Origin: Bacillota bacterium
GTDB lineage: Bacteria; Bacillota; Clostridia; Christensenellales; SZUA-584
DNA: 64,000 nt
Direction: 5' to 3'
Assembly: GCA_023410475.1 (NCBI GenBank)
Contig: JAEYPS010000028.1
Span: 186,001-250,000, forward strand
The notes beneath the pieces were generated by a model. That model had not been told where the DNA came from and ran no database searches. It saw only the letters and a list, made by a program, of their open reading frames with translations. This document shows positions 8,566 to 17,358 of the stretch, piece after piece; the first letter of the stretch is position 1, and each line of letters opens with the position of its first letter. The translations under genes and the position numbers were made by a program.

Positions 8566-9885
8566 ATGAAGAACACATTCAGGACACTTGAGGATATGAG
8601 GCAATACTGCGCGAAGGAAGGCGCGGATATAGGGTTTTCCGAGAACACCGGCGCTTTCAAGCAACGCCGTATCGTCGGCGGATTCAGCGCCTGCAACTCT
8701 GTCGCAATACTTCCGATGGAAGGATGTGACGCAAATAGCGACGGCTCGCCGGGAGAGCTGACAAAAAGAAGGTATTTAAGATTCGGCGAAGGCGGCGCGG
8801 GCATCGTGTGGTATGAGGCGGTCGCCGTGGCCGAGGAAGGCAGGGCTTCAAAGCAGCAGCTTTATATAAACAAAGCCAACGCGGACAGCTTTAAAAGCAT
8901 GATCGACGGCGTCAGGGAAGCGTCGCTTAAAAAGAACGGTTACGCTCCGCTGATGATAATACAGCTTACGCATTCGGGAAGGTATTCTAAGCCTCATGGA
9001 ATTCCGTCTCCCGTGATAGCGGCGCATAATCCTGTGCTGGATGAGAAATATAACATAAGCCCGGACCATAAGCTAATCAGCGATGATGGACTCAAAGCGC
9101 TCGAGGACAGATTCGCGGAAGCGGCGGCGATTGCGGAATACGCGGGGTTTGACGGCATAGACATAAAGGCAAGCCACGGGTATCTGCTGTCCGAGCTGCT
9201 TTCGGCTTATACGAGAGAGGGAGAATACGGCACAGACTATGAAGGCAGAACACGCTTTATAAAAAACACAATAAAAAAAGTGAGGCGGTCTGTCAGCGGC
9301 GGTATGGTGCTGGCAACGCGATTTGGAATATACGACGCTATGGATTATCCGTATGGATTCGGCGTCGACAGGGTTAGCGGGGAGCCCGATCTGAAAGAGC
9401 CGGCGGCACTGTTGAAAGAGCTTGCCTGCCTCGGAGTCAAGCTGTGCGCAGTTACGATGGGGAACCCTTATTTCAACCCTCATATAGGAAGGCCGTTTAA
9501 CAGCGGTGCTTATACGCCGCCTGAGCCGCCCGCAAAAGGAGTGGAAAGGCTGATAACGCTCGCGGGCAGGGTAAAGCGTATGGTGCCGGACATGCTGTTT
9601 GTGGGAGCGGGTTACAGCTGGCTCAAAGAATTTGCGGTGCAGGCGGGAGCGTATACCCTTGAAAACGAGCTTGCTGACTTTATCGGTTTTGGCAGGCAGG
9701 CGTTTGCCCATCCCGGATTCGCGCGTGATATATTGGAAGAAGGCTGTATTTCGCGAAACAAAACATGTGTAACGTGTTCAAAATGCTCGCAGCTTATGCG
9801 AGCATCGATGGCAGCAGGGTGTGCGGTAAGAGACAAAGAGGTCTACGCGCCTCTGTACGCAAAGCATATAAAGAATAAAGCTTAG
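8566..9885 (+). CDS. NADH:flavin oxidoreductase (old yellow enzyme family) with C-terminal Cys cluster
   Basis: This 439-residue protein is a single FMN-binding TIM barrel of the old yellow enzyme type, which reduces activated carbon-carbon double bonds. The conserved HSGR (136-139) and the ASHGYLLSELLS segment are visible. Near the end C401, C404, C407 and C419 form CX2CX2CX11C, close to the 4Fe-4S ligand spacing of 2,4-dienoyl-CoA reductase. The FAD/NAD domains that follow in that enzyme are absent. I start at the ATG at 8566, preceded by GGGGAG; an in-frame ATG at 8545 lacks a site. Its electron donor may be the flavoprotein encoded just upstream. Confidence 0.8.
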   Translation: MKNTFRTLEDMRQYCAKEGADIGFSENTGAFKQRRIVGGFSACNSVAILPMEGCDANSDGSPGELTKRRYLRFGEGGAGIVWYEAVAVAEEGRASKQQLYINKANADSFKSMIDGVREASLKKNGYAPLMIIQLTHSGRYSKPHGIPSPVIAAHNPVLDEKYNISPDHKLISDDGLKALEDRFAEAAAIAEYAGFDGIDIKASHGYLLSELLSAYTREGEYGTDYEGRTRFIKNTIKKVRRSVSGGMVLATRFGIYDAMDYPYGFGVDRVSGEPDLKEPAALLKELACLGVKLCAVTMGNPYFNPHIGRPFNSGAYTPPEPPAKGVERLITLAGRVKRMVPDMLFVGAGYSWLKEFAVQAGAYTLENELADFIGFGRQAFAHPGFARDILEEGCISRNKTCVTCSKCSQLMRASMAAGCAVRDKEVYAPLYAKHIKNKA

Positions 9886-9896
9886 GAGGAAGTGTT

Positions 9897-10508
9897 ATGG
9901 AGAATTACAGTATTAAAAAAACCGCGCTGGTCATTGTCGATCTTCAGAACGACTTTGTTCGCGTGGGAGCGGGTATGGAGGTAGAGAGCGCAAGAGATAC
10001 GATAGAAGTGAACAAAAAGCTTATTGCTTTTGCCAGAAACAACGATATGCCCGTTATCTACACAAAGTTTTTAACAGGCCCGCATAAGACGCTTCTGTGG
10101 AACTGGAGCCCGCAGATAGCGGACGTCAACGCCTGCAGGAGGCACTTTATGCGGTACTACCCCGATGTGGATAAGCATCTCGAGTGCACGGATATCATAG
10201 ACGAGTTATACCCAAAGAAAGAGGATTATATCGTTGAAAAATACGGGTATTCTGCGTTAAGGAACACGAACCTTATTGATATACTGAAAAGCCTTGGCAG
10301 GGACACCATCATAGTTACTGGTACCGTGATGCAGATTTGCGTTGAGGATACCGTACACGAGGCTTTTCACCACGATCTTAACGTTGTCGTTGCAAGCGAC
10401 GCTGTCTCTTCGTTTTCCAAAGAGCTGCATGACGCCGCGCTTGATAATATCAACATGAAATACGGCGCTGTAATGGATTCTGAGAAGATAATGAAGGTAT
10501 TTAAATGA
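9897..10508 (+). CDS. Isochorismatase-like cysteine hydrolase
   Basis: This 203-residue protein has the alpha/beta hydrolase-like fold of the isochorismatase/nicotinamidase family. The catalytic triad is visible as D15 in VDLQND, K115 in EKYGYSA and nucleophile C148 in VMQICVEDT. It follows AGGAGG by six bases. Family members hydrolyse amides, vinyl ethers or ureido groups. In this operon it could cleave an amide or enol-ether bond of the growth substrate, but no residue shows which. Its stop codon overlaps the start of the kinase gene (ATGA), so the two are translationally coupled. Confidence 0.8.
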   Translation: MENYSIKKTALVIVDLQNDFVRVGAGMEVESARDTIEVNKKLIAFARNNDMPVIYTKFLTGPHKTLLWNWSPQIADVNACRRHFMRYYPDVDKHLECTDIIDELYPKKEDYIVEKYGYSALRNTNLIDILKSLGRDTIIVTGTVMQICVEDTVHEAFHHDLNVVVASDAVSSFSKELHDAALDNINMKYGAVMDSEKIMKVFK

Positions 10509-11545
10509 CAGACAGGAAACGAAGAGCAGTTACGTTTGGGGAGATAATGCTCAGGCTCAAAACGCCCGGCTTCGAAAGGTTTTTTCAATCGGGATCGTTT
10601 GAAGCGTCGTTTGGCGGAGGGGAAGCCAATGTGGCGGTATCGCTCGCTAATTTCGGCATGGATGCCGCCTTTATCACGGCGCTTCCCGACAACGATATAG
10701 GCAGAGCCTGCGTAATGGAGCTTAGAAAATACGGCGTCGATACATCGGGCATTATTTTTGGCACAGGCCGGATGGGAGTGTATTACCTCGAAGCGGGATC
10801 GAACCAGAGGCCGTCAAAAGTCATCTATGACCGGGACGGTTCGGCGGTTACGCGGCTGGGCGCGGGCAGTATAGACTGGGACGGCGCGTATCGCGGCGCG
10901 GGGTGGTTTCATATAACGGGCATAACGCCGGCGCTGAGCCAATCTGCCGCGGATATATCCCTGGAGGCGGTAAAAAAGGCAAGGGAAAACGGCCTCATGG
11001 TTTCCATAGACCTTAACTACAGGGCGAAGCTGTGGCGCTATGGCAAAAGCGCAAGCGAAGTCATGTCTGAGCTTGTAGGGTATTCCGATGTGGTGATAGC
11101 TAACGAAGAAGATTGTCAAAAAACGCTTGGCATTGAGGCTGACGCGCAGGTCGAGGAGGGCGAGCTAAAAACCGACGCGTACAAAAGGCTAACGGAAAGC
11201 GTTTTGGCCGCGTACAGCAATATAAAAATCATCGCTGTTACGCTGCGGGAGAGTAAAAGCGCCAACCACAACGACTGGTCTGCGTGTATGAACGACCGTA
11301 CGGGGTTCAGGGTAAGCAGGAAATACAGCATAACGGATATTGTGGACAGAGTAGGAGGGGGAGACGCCTTCGCTGCAGGACTTATCTATGGCCTCGGAGC
11401 GTATGATGACAGGCAAAAAGCATTGGAATTTGCCGTTGGCGCGAGCTGTCTTAAACACTCGATAGAAGGGGATTTTAACAGAGTAAGCGCTGCTGAAGTA
11501 GAAACGCTCATTATGGGAGACGGTTCGGGAAGGATACAAAGGTAA
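10505..11545 (+). CDS. PfkB family sugar kinase, 2-keto-3-deoxygluconate kinase-like
   Basis: This 346-residue ribokinase-family protein resembles KdgK, which phosphorylates 2-keto-3-deoxygluconate to KDPG with ATP. The N-terminal GEIMLRL start and the GGGEANVA segment (37-44) are typical of KDG kinases, as is the C-terminal GGGDAFAAGL with catalytic D287. The matching KDPG aldolase is encoded 27 kb away at 38074, in the same island. It overlaps the cysteine hydrolase by four bases and is the last gene before a strong terminator. Other PfkB substrates, for example tagatose or fructose, cannot be excluded. Confidence 0.8.
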   Translation: MTDRKRRAVTFGEIMLRLKTPGFERFFQSGSFEASFGGGEANVAVSLANFGMDAAFITALPDNDIGRACVMELRKYGVDTSGIIFGTGRMGVYYLEAGSNQRPSKVIYDRDGSAVTRLGAGSIDWDGAYRGAGWFHITGITPALSQSAADISLEAVKKARENGLMVSIDLNYRAKLWRYGKSASEVMSELVGYSDVVIANEEDCQKTLGIEADAQVEEGELKTDAYKRLTESVLAAYSNIKIIAVTLRESKSANHNDWSACMNDRTGFRVSRKYSITDIVDRVGGGDAFAAGLIYGLGAYDDRQKALEFAVGASCLKHSIEGDFNRVSAAEVETLIMGDGSGRIQR

Positions 11546-11576
11546 ATAAACCTCAGCAAAAAAATATACGAATATT

Positions 11577-11610
11577 GGCTGCCGAAGCGTCCGGCAGCCT
11601 TTTCTCTTTT
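11577..11610 (+). terminator. Intrinsic terminator
   Basis: GGCTGCCG (11577-11584) pairs with CGGCAGCC (11592-11599), followed by TTTTCTCTTTT. It ends the SDR-to-kinase operon. Confidence 0.85.
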
Positions 11611-11687
11611 ATTGGGATATGATAGAATGATTCATTGTGAGCATGTGATAATACAGTGATAATTGTTTGTTGCGTTTTATATAAATG

Positions 11688-11722
11688 ATAACACCCCGAC
11701 CGTTAGCGCAGCGGGGTGTTAT
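11688..11722. terminator. Bidirectional terminator between convergent operons
   Basis: ATAACACCCCG (11688-11698) pairs with CGGGGTGTTAT (11712-11722), an eleven-pair perfect stem that can work from either side. It most likely ends the leftward ABC-transporter operon. Confidence 0.75.
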
Positions 11723-11767
11723 CTCATGGGTTCCCTGATGGTTTAACCCCTCAGGGTGTCATTCCGG

Positions 11768-11795
11768 CCTCCGCGGATGCGGAGGTATTTTTTTG
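11768..11795 (+). terminator. Rightward hairpin with T run
   Basis: CCTCCGC (11768-11774) pairs with GCGGAGG (11779-11785), followed by TATTTTTTTTG. It acts on rightward transcription, as a back-up stop just before the convergent binding-protein gene. Confidence 0.65.
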
Positions 11796-11815
11796 ATCTG
11801 CCAGTCTGTCAGAGC

Positions 11816-12817
11816 TTATTGATATGCCCATTCGAGGAACTGGTCAACATTTTCCTTCGTTATCAGCGTGGACTCTCTTACGTTGTCTTTTTCGATGCTG
11901 CCGGTCTTGAAGAACTCTCTGATAACTTCGACCGCCTGAGCGCCGATTCTCGGGAAGTAGGAAGCAGTCGCTTTGTGTATCGTGTTGTCGGCTTTGATTT
12001 CGTTAAGCGCTGTTACCGTTCCGCCCATACCGGTTATAAGCTTGATGTCGGTGCGGCCCTGCTGTTCTATAGCTGTCATTGCTCCGGTTGTAGCCTCGTC
12101 GTCGTGTGTGAACACAACGTCGATCTTGTCGTGTGCCGCAAGCAGGTCTGACATTGCGTTGAAGCCAGCCGTGCTGTTGAATTCGCCGTCACCTTCACCG
12201 ATGATCTGTATGTTAGTATACTTTACGATCGTGTCGGCAAAGCCCTGATACCTCGAAAGGTCTATCGGGATACCCGTATAGCTTCTCAGGTTGACGAGCT
12301 TGATGTCTTCCTGGCCTTCAAAGAACTTGCCGATGAAGTCAGCAGCCATAACGCCGCAGGAATAGTTGTCTTCAGCAACAAACGATGTATATTTGTCGGA
12401 AGCGATATTCCTGTCGATGATGACTGTCGGGATACCCGCGTCATAGATCTCTTCCATGATCGTGGTCATCAGCGTTCCGTCGCCGGGCAGGCAGGCTATG
12501 AGGTCGTAATCGCCGTCTTTAAATGTAGCGAGAACGTTCTGCTGGTCTGCATTATCTACCGCGTTTTTGACGGTCCATTCAACTTCCGTATCGCCGGCTA
12601 TAGCTTCCTGTATGGATGCGAGCAGAGCTGCCTGCCATGCGTTATCCGCAGGGGGCAGAGATATGGCAACCCTCTTTACGGCTGCGGGAGCTTCGGGTTC
12701 TGGCGTTTGAGCAGGTGTCTCGTCTACCGGTGCGGGAGTCGGCTGGTTGTTTTGAGCGCAAGCTACAAATGAAACAGCCAGGATTACCGTGAGAACCATT
12801 ACTAAAACTTTCTTCAT
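11816..12817 (-). CDS. Sugar ABC transporter substrate-binding lipoprotein (RbsB-like)
   Basis: This 333-residue protein is the extracellular receptor of a CUT2-type sugar importer. An N-terminal signal ends in a lipobox with the lipidated cysteine at C20, followed by a proline- and glutamate-rich linker (about 21-46) and a type I periplasmic-binding domain. The family's KLITGMGG-like hinge region is present. The start has a strong AAGGAGG site. It is the last gene of the leftward operon after ATPase and permease. The substrate is probably a pentose, hexose or related furanose; the binding residues do not let me choose. Confidence 0.9.
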   Translation of the reverse strand: MKKVLVMVLTVILAVSFVACAQNNQPTPAPVDETPAQTPEPEAPAAVKRVAISLPPADNAWQAALLASIQEAIAGDTEVEWTVKNAVDNADQQNVLATFKDGDYDLIACLPGDGTLMTTIMEEIYDAGIPTVIIDRNIASDKYTSFVAEDNYSCGVMAADFIGKFFEGQEDIKLVNLRSYTGIPIDLSRYQGFADTIVKYTNIQIIGEGDGEFNSTAGFNAMSDLLAAHDKIDVVFTHDDEATTGAMTAIEQQGRTDIKLITGMGGTVTALNEIKADNTIHKATASYFPRIGAQAVEVIREFFKTGSIEKDNVRESTLITKENVDQFLEWAYQ

Positions 12818-12875
12818 GTTTTTCCTCCTTAATTTGTATATGGGTTATTCATAAACGTTAGTTTATGAAACTTCT

Positions 12876-13859
12876 TTAGTTTTTATTGCGTGCCTGCATG
12901 AGCACGGCTATCAAGATGACCGCCCCTTTAACGGCGTCGGTTAAATATGTAGAGACGTCAAGCTGTATCATCATATTGTTGACGAAGAACAGTATGATGG
13001 CGCCGATGACCGTACCGTATATCGTTCCGCGGCCGCCTGCAAGAGATGTGCCGCCAACGAGTACCGCCGTGATAGCGTCAAACTCGTAGCCTTTGCCCGT
13101 CGTTGTAGACGAAACGGCAACCATTCTTGATATTTCGATTGTACCCGCGATTCCGACACATATACCTGCGATGATGTATGTCAGTATTTTTATTCTGTCG
13201 ACTTTGATACCGGAGTATTTGGCCGCCAGTTCGTTACAGCCGACAGCGGATACGAATGTGCCGAACTTGGTCTTAACGAGCAGTATCGTCAGCAAGACCG
13301 CAACAACAGCCATGATTATAAATGGCGTGGGGATTATAAAATCCTTTGTTATTGTCAGGCTGCCGTTGCCTATCGATTTAAACAGTGTATCCTGATTGTT
13401 GCCTGTTACCGTGGCTCCGTTGCCGATATACATCGTAATGGAGCGCGCGATAATACCGACAGCAAGCGTTACGATAAACGGCGGGACTTTTATTTTTGTA
13501 GTAATGATGCCGTTTACAAACCCAAATGCCGCAGCCACTGCGATACATGCAAGTATCGCGAGAACCAGGGGAGTGCCGTCTTTTTGTAGGAATACCAGAA
13601 CCGAGCCGGCGGTTGCCATTACAGGACCGCTTGACAGGTCGATGCCGCCCGATATGATGACAAATGTCATTCCAAGGGCAATAATACCTACGGTGGATGA
13701 ATTCCTGAAAATCGTGGTGATATTCTTCCATTCGGCGAATTTGCCGTTTGTCAACAGAGTACAGATAATAAACAGTATGATAAATACAAATACAGTGCTG
13801 TACTTAGACCAGATATGCTTTGAAACACTCAATATTTTACTGCTTTTAATATTGTTCAT
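12876..13859 (-). CDS. Sugar ABC transporter permease (RbsC-like)
   Basis: This 327-residue inner-membrane protein has eight to ten hydrophobic segments and the CUT2 permease signature: a GGIDLSSGPVMA block near residue 70 and a cytoplasmic EFDAITAVLVGGTSLAGGRGT loop that contacts the ATPase. It likely acts as a homodimer. GGGAGG lies five bases before the ATG. The order ATPase-permease-receptor is the usual one for Rbs-like importers. There is one permease gene, so a homodimeric channel is expected, unlike the two-permease Lsr system. Confidence 0.92.
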   Translation of the reverse strand: MNNIKSSKILSVSKHIWSKYSTVFVFIILFIICTLLTNGKFAEWKNITTIFRNSSTVGIIALGMTFVIISGGIDLSSGPVMATAGSVLVFLQKDGTPLVLAILACIAVAAAFGFVNGIITTKIKVPPFIVTLAVGIIARSITMYIGNGATVTGNNQDTLFKSIGNGSLTITKDFIIPTPFIIMAVVAVLLTILLVKTKFGTFVSAVGCNELAAKYSGIKVDRIKILTYIIAGICVGIAGTIEISRMVAVSSTTTGKGYEFDAITAVLVGGTSLAGGRGTIYGTVIGAIILFFVNNMMIQLDVSTYLTDAVKGAVILIAVLMQARNKN

Positions 13860-13877
13860 AGTCTTCCTCCCGAAATA

Positions 13878-15368
13878 TTAAGACGCATTTGTCGCATAAG
13901 ACATAATGGTTTCTTCCGTTCTGTCACTTTGCGTAAGCTCAGCTTTGATTGCTCCCTCGTGCATAACTATAACCCTCTGACAAATATTAAGGACTTCGGT
14001 CAGATCGGACGAAACGACGATTATCGTCTTGCCGGACTCTGAAAGCTCATGAATGATTCTGTAGATCTCTTCACGGGCTCCTACGTCGATACCGCGCGTG
14101 GGCTCGTCAAGAATGAGTATTTCAGAATCGACAAGCAGCCACTTGGCAAGCACTATCTTTTGCTGGTTTCCGCCCGACAGGTTGCTTACAAGCTGGCTGT
14201 GCCCCGCGCATTTAATGTTGAGGCGTTTGATCATATCCGCAGTATTTTTCTTCTGCTTTGCGGCCAGGTTGAAAAAGCCTTTGTTTTTGACCTGGTCGAT
14301 AAGGTTGATATTCTCTTTTATGTCTCTTTTTATAACAACGCCTGTCTTTTGCCGGTCTTCGGTTACGAATCCGATGCCCTTTTTGATGGCGGATGCCGGT
14401 ATTTTGTTTGTTATACGTTTGCCGTTGAGGATTATCTCACCGCTTCTGGTTTTTCGTATACCAAATATATATTCCATAAGCTCAGAGCGCCCCGACCCGA
14501 CTAGGCCCGAAAACCCCAATATCTCGCCGCGTGCTACTTTAAAGCTTACATCCTTGAGCAGAGAATCGGATACGTTACGCACCTCCAAAACGACATCGTC
14601 GGGGTCGCCGGTAAAGTCAGTTGCTTTGGATACGTTTACTTCGCGCCCCACCATATAGTTTGCGATCTGCTGTTCGGTTACTTCTGACACGTTTTTGGAG
14701 ACGATGAACATACCGTCGCGAAGCACTGTTACGCGGTCGCAGACCTCTTTTATCTCCTTTAAACGATGGCTTATATAGATTATGCCTATGCCTTCCTTTG
14801 CCAAGCGGCGGATGAGGTCAAAAAGGATCTCCGTCTCTTTGAGCGTGAGCATGGCGGTAGGCTCGTCCATGATAAGCACCTTTACGTTGAACGAAATGGC
14901 TTTTGCTATTTCCACCATCTGCTTCTGAGCTGTTTTTAAGCTGCTGACCGTTGCGGTTGGGCTTATACCATGCTGCCCGAGCGAAGCCAAAAGCTCTTTC
15001 GCGGCCGCGTTCATCTTTTTAAAGTTTATGAGGCCATTTTTGCCTTTTGGCTCGCGAGTTAAATAGATGTTTTGCGCAACGGTAAGATACTCCATCAGAT
15101 TAAGCTCCTGATGGATCATCGAGACACCCCTTTTTTGCATGTTAAGCGTGTCCACATGAGAAGTAAGATGTTCACCGTCGAGGTAAATATCGCCTTCATC
15201 GCTTTTATATACGGCCGCGAGTATCTTCATAAGCGTCGATTTTCCCGCTCCGTTCTCACCGCAAAGAGCAACAACTTCACCGCGTTCAAGGCTGAAATCG
15301 ACACTTGAGAGCACTTTTACGCCGTAGAAACTTTTTGAGATATTTTTCATCTCCAACAGACTTGCCAT
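13878..15368 (-). CDS. Sugar ABC transporter ATP-binding protein (RbsA-like)
   Basis: This 496-residue protein has two fused ABC ATPase domains. The first has Walker A GENGAGKST at 37-45 and a clear DEPTAML Walker B, but its signature loop is degenerate. The second has an altered P-loop (GLVGSGRSE) and an intact LSGGNQQKI signature with DEPTRGID. This asymmetry is normal for RbsA, MglA and AraG. The gene lies 18 bases before the permease. About 40 bases separate it from the VOC gene upstream. Confidence 0.93.
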   Translation of the reverse strand: MASLLEMKNISKSFYGVKVLSSVDFSLERGEVVALCGENGAGKSTLMKILAAVYKSDEGDIYLDGEHLTSHVDTLNMQKRGVSMIHQELNLMEYLTVAQNIYLTREPKGKNGLINFKKMNAAAKELLASLGQHGISPTATVSSLKTAQKQMVEIAKAISFNVKVLIMDEPTAMLTLKETEILFDLIRRLAKEGIGIIYISHRLKEIKEVCDRVTVLRDGMFIVSKNVSEVTEQQIANYMVGREVNVSKATDFTGDPDDVVLEVRNVSDSLLKDVSFKVARGEILGFSGLVGSGRSELMEYIFGIRKTRSGEIILNGKRITNKIPASAIKKGIGFVTEDRQKTGVVIKRDIKENINLIDQVKNKGFFNLAAKQKKNTADMIKRLNIKCAGHSQLVSNLSGGNQQKIVLAKWLLVDSEILILDEPTRGIDVGAREEIYRIIHELSESGKTIIVVSSDLTEVLNICQRVIVMHEGAIKAELTQSDRTEETIMSYATNAS

Positions 15369-15409
15369 TGCTTCTTTTCGTTCCTTTCTGATAGTTTGTG
15401 ATGCCTTTG

Positions 15410-15799
15410 TTAAATATCTTCGCTGAGCTCTACTACCACCCCGCTGGGGTCTTTGAACAGCAGCACGTTTTTCCCAAGATGTTCAAGCGTGCACAGCGGG
15501 AGGGTAAACTCTACGCCCCGCGCTTTAAGACGCTCGTTCCATTCATTTATACCGCTCACAGCAAAGGCAATATGCGCTACCCCGGAAGCGTCCTCGGGGT
15601 GCTCGCAATACCCGATCGCTTTTTCGTGATCAAAAAGCTCCAGCGTGCTCAATTCATTAACCCTGAGGTAGACCAGCGTATTATCGCCGTTCGGAACCCG
15701 CTTAATAAGCTCAAAGCCCATTACTTGCGTATAAAACGCTACAGATTCCTCGATATCCACGGTGTTTATCGCTATATGGTCGATCGCTTTGATTTGCAT
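15410..15799 (-). CDS. VOC (glyoxalase/bleomycin resistance) family protein
   Basis: This 129-residue protein has two beta-alpha-beta-beta-beta units of the vicinal oxygen chelate fold. Candidate metal ligands are H8, E54, H76 and E125, one set per half as in glyoxalase I and methylmalonyl-CoA epimerase. It starts three bases after the FGGY kinase stop and so shares its transcript. In a sugar operon a VOC enzyme could isomerise, epimerise or detoxify an alpha-keto or aldehyde intermediate such as methylglyoxal made by an aldolase. The exact reaction is unknown. Confidence 0.75.
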   Translation of the reverse strand: MQIKAIDHIAINTVDIEESVAFYTQVMGFELIKRVPNGDNTLVYLRVNELSTLELFDHEKAIGYCEHPEDASGVAHIAFAVSGINEWNERLKARGVEFTLPLCTLEHLGKNVLLFKDPSGVVVELSEDI

Positions 15800-15802
15800 C
15801 TG

Positions 15803-17347
15803 CTATACTCCCGCCGCCAGTTTGTCGCCCGTATCAGCCAGCCATTCCGAGATATACCTTGAAAGCTCGTAATGCCGGCGGTACGCCTTTGTCTTTTCTT
15901 TATCGGGCTCTGAGACGCTTTCCAGTTTATGCGCTTTATCTATCGGAGAATAATCGGACCAAAGCCCAAGCCCGTATGCCGCAAGCGCCGCGGCGCCCAG
16001 TGACGCTGCGTTTTGATCGACGCTTGTTTTTATCATCTTCATATCAAATATATCCGCAAACATCTGCCGCCAGAACGGGCTTTTCGCACCGCCTCCGACC
16101 ATCAGCAGCTCAGGGATAGAGACCCCGCAGCTTTTCAGCACCGTCATCGCATACCACAGGTTATATGTGATGCCTTCCAGAGATGAGCGGATAATATCAT
16201 TTCTTGTGTGGGATAGCTGAAGGCCCACAAAACCGCCCACTATATTTTTACTGCGCTCTATCATCGCCCCGCCCGCAAGGCTTGGGTTAAACTGAAGATT
16301 GTTTGATCCTATGGGCGAGAGCGCCGCGAGTTCGTTCATTTCTATATAAGCGTCTTTTATCTCACCGCTCTTCTCTCTTTGTACGAGATCGGGGCAAAGC
16401 GTGTCGCGCACCCATCGAAAGCTCGAACCGGCGGCAAATATGCTCGTTGCCGAAGCGAACATGCCGTCCATAACATGAGCGAATACGAACGGTTTCTTTT
16501 CCGCGTCTACAAGAGGCGAATCGCTCACTACAGCTATCCAGGACGACGAGCCGAGAGATATATATGCACGTCCGTTTTCGATGCCCCTCGCGCCGAGAGC
16601 CATACACGAATTGTCAACACCGCCAGCAACCACTTTTATGTCAGTGGTTAGCCCGAGCGCGGCAGCCGCCTCGGATGTGAGGCTGCCGATGACTTCGTGA
16701 GAATGAACGAGGTCGGCAAGCAGGTCTCTGCGAATGCCCGATGCGCGGATATAGTCTTCGTCGTAACGGTTGTTAACGAGGTCGTATACGCCGCTGCCCG
16801 ACGCATAAGAATGGTCGGTGAGCATCCTGCCCGTAAGCCTTAAGTTGCAGTAGTCTTTCGAGCCTAATATCTTATACGTTTTTTCGTAGAGTTCCGGCTC
16901 GTTGTCGCGATACCACATTATCTTGAAAATAGAGTAACATTCTGCAGGGAAACCGTTGCCCGTTTTTTTGTACCATTCTGTATAGGGTATCTTTGAAAAG
17001 AATTCCTTCGTCTGTTTCTTTGCCCGAGTATCGCTCCATATGGGCGTCATCTTTCTGAGCAGCCGGCCGTCTTTATCTACCGGAACCACACCCAATGAAT
17101 GCCCGGATATAGACAGCGCGACGACATTTGACGGACTAACGCCGCTTTTTTGCAGAAGCTGCTTTGTGGTGCTGCATATTCCGTCATACCAAACGTCAGG
17201 TGCCTGTTCATGATAGTCGCTGCCGGTGTACGCGACGTCATACTGGCTGAAGATATCGCAGCTCGAATTGCCGTTTATATCGAATAACGACGCTTTGATA
17301 CCGCCGGTACCAAGGTCGTAAGCGATTATCATATCTTTATTGTGCAT
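15803..17347 (-). CDS. FGGY family carbohydrate kinase (xylulokinase-like)
   Basis: This 514-residue protein has the two-domain ASKHA fold of FGGY sugar kinases. The N-terminal phosphate loop is at DLGTGGIKASLFD (about 11-23), a catalytic aspartate lies in the VAGGVDNS region, and the C-terminal adenosine loop reads MVGGGAKSPFWRQ. It phosphorylates a pentulose, pentitol or similar sugar imported by the adjacent ABC system. GGGAG lies seven bases before the ATG at 17347. It is followed by a VOC protein and preceded, 11 bases away, by the aldolase gene. The phosphorylated product is a plausible substrate of that aldolase. Confidence 0.85.
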   Translation of the reverse strand: MHNKDMIIAYDLGTGGIKASLFDINGNSSCDIFSQYDVAYTGSDYHEQAPDVWYDGICSTTKQLLQKSGVSPSNVVALSISGHSLGVVPVDKDGRLLRKMTPIWSDTRAKKQTKEFFSKIPYTEWYKKTGNGFPAECYSIFKIMWYRDNEPELYEKTYKILGSKDYCNLRLTGRMLTDHSYASGSGVYDLVNNRYDEDYIRASGIRRDLLADLVHSHEVIGSLTSEAAAALGLTTDIKVVAGGVDNSCMALGARGIENGRAYISLGSSSWIAVVSDSPLVDAEKKPFVFAHVMDGMFASATSIFAAGSSFRWVRDTLCPDLVQREKSGEIKDAYIEMNELAALSPIGSNNLQFNPSLAGGAMIERSKNIVGGFVGLQLSHTRNDIIRSSLEGITYNLWYAMTVLKSCGVSIPELLMVGGGAKSPFWRQMFADIFDMKMIKTSVDQNAASLGAAALAAYGLGLWSDYSPIDKAHKLESVSEPDKEKTKAYRRHYELSRYISEWLADTGDKLAAGV

Positions 17348-17358
17348 ATGCTGTCTCC

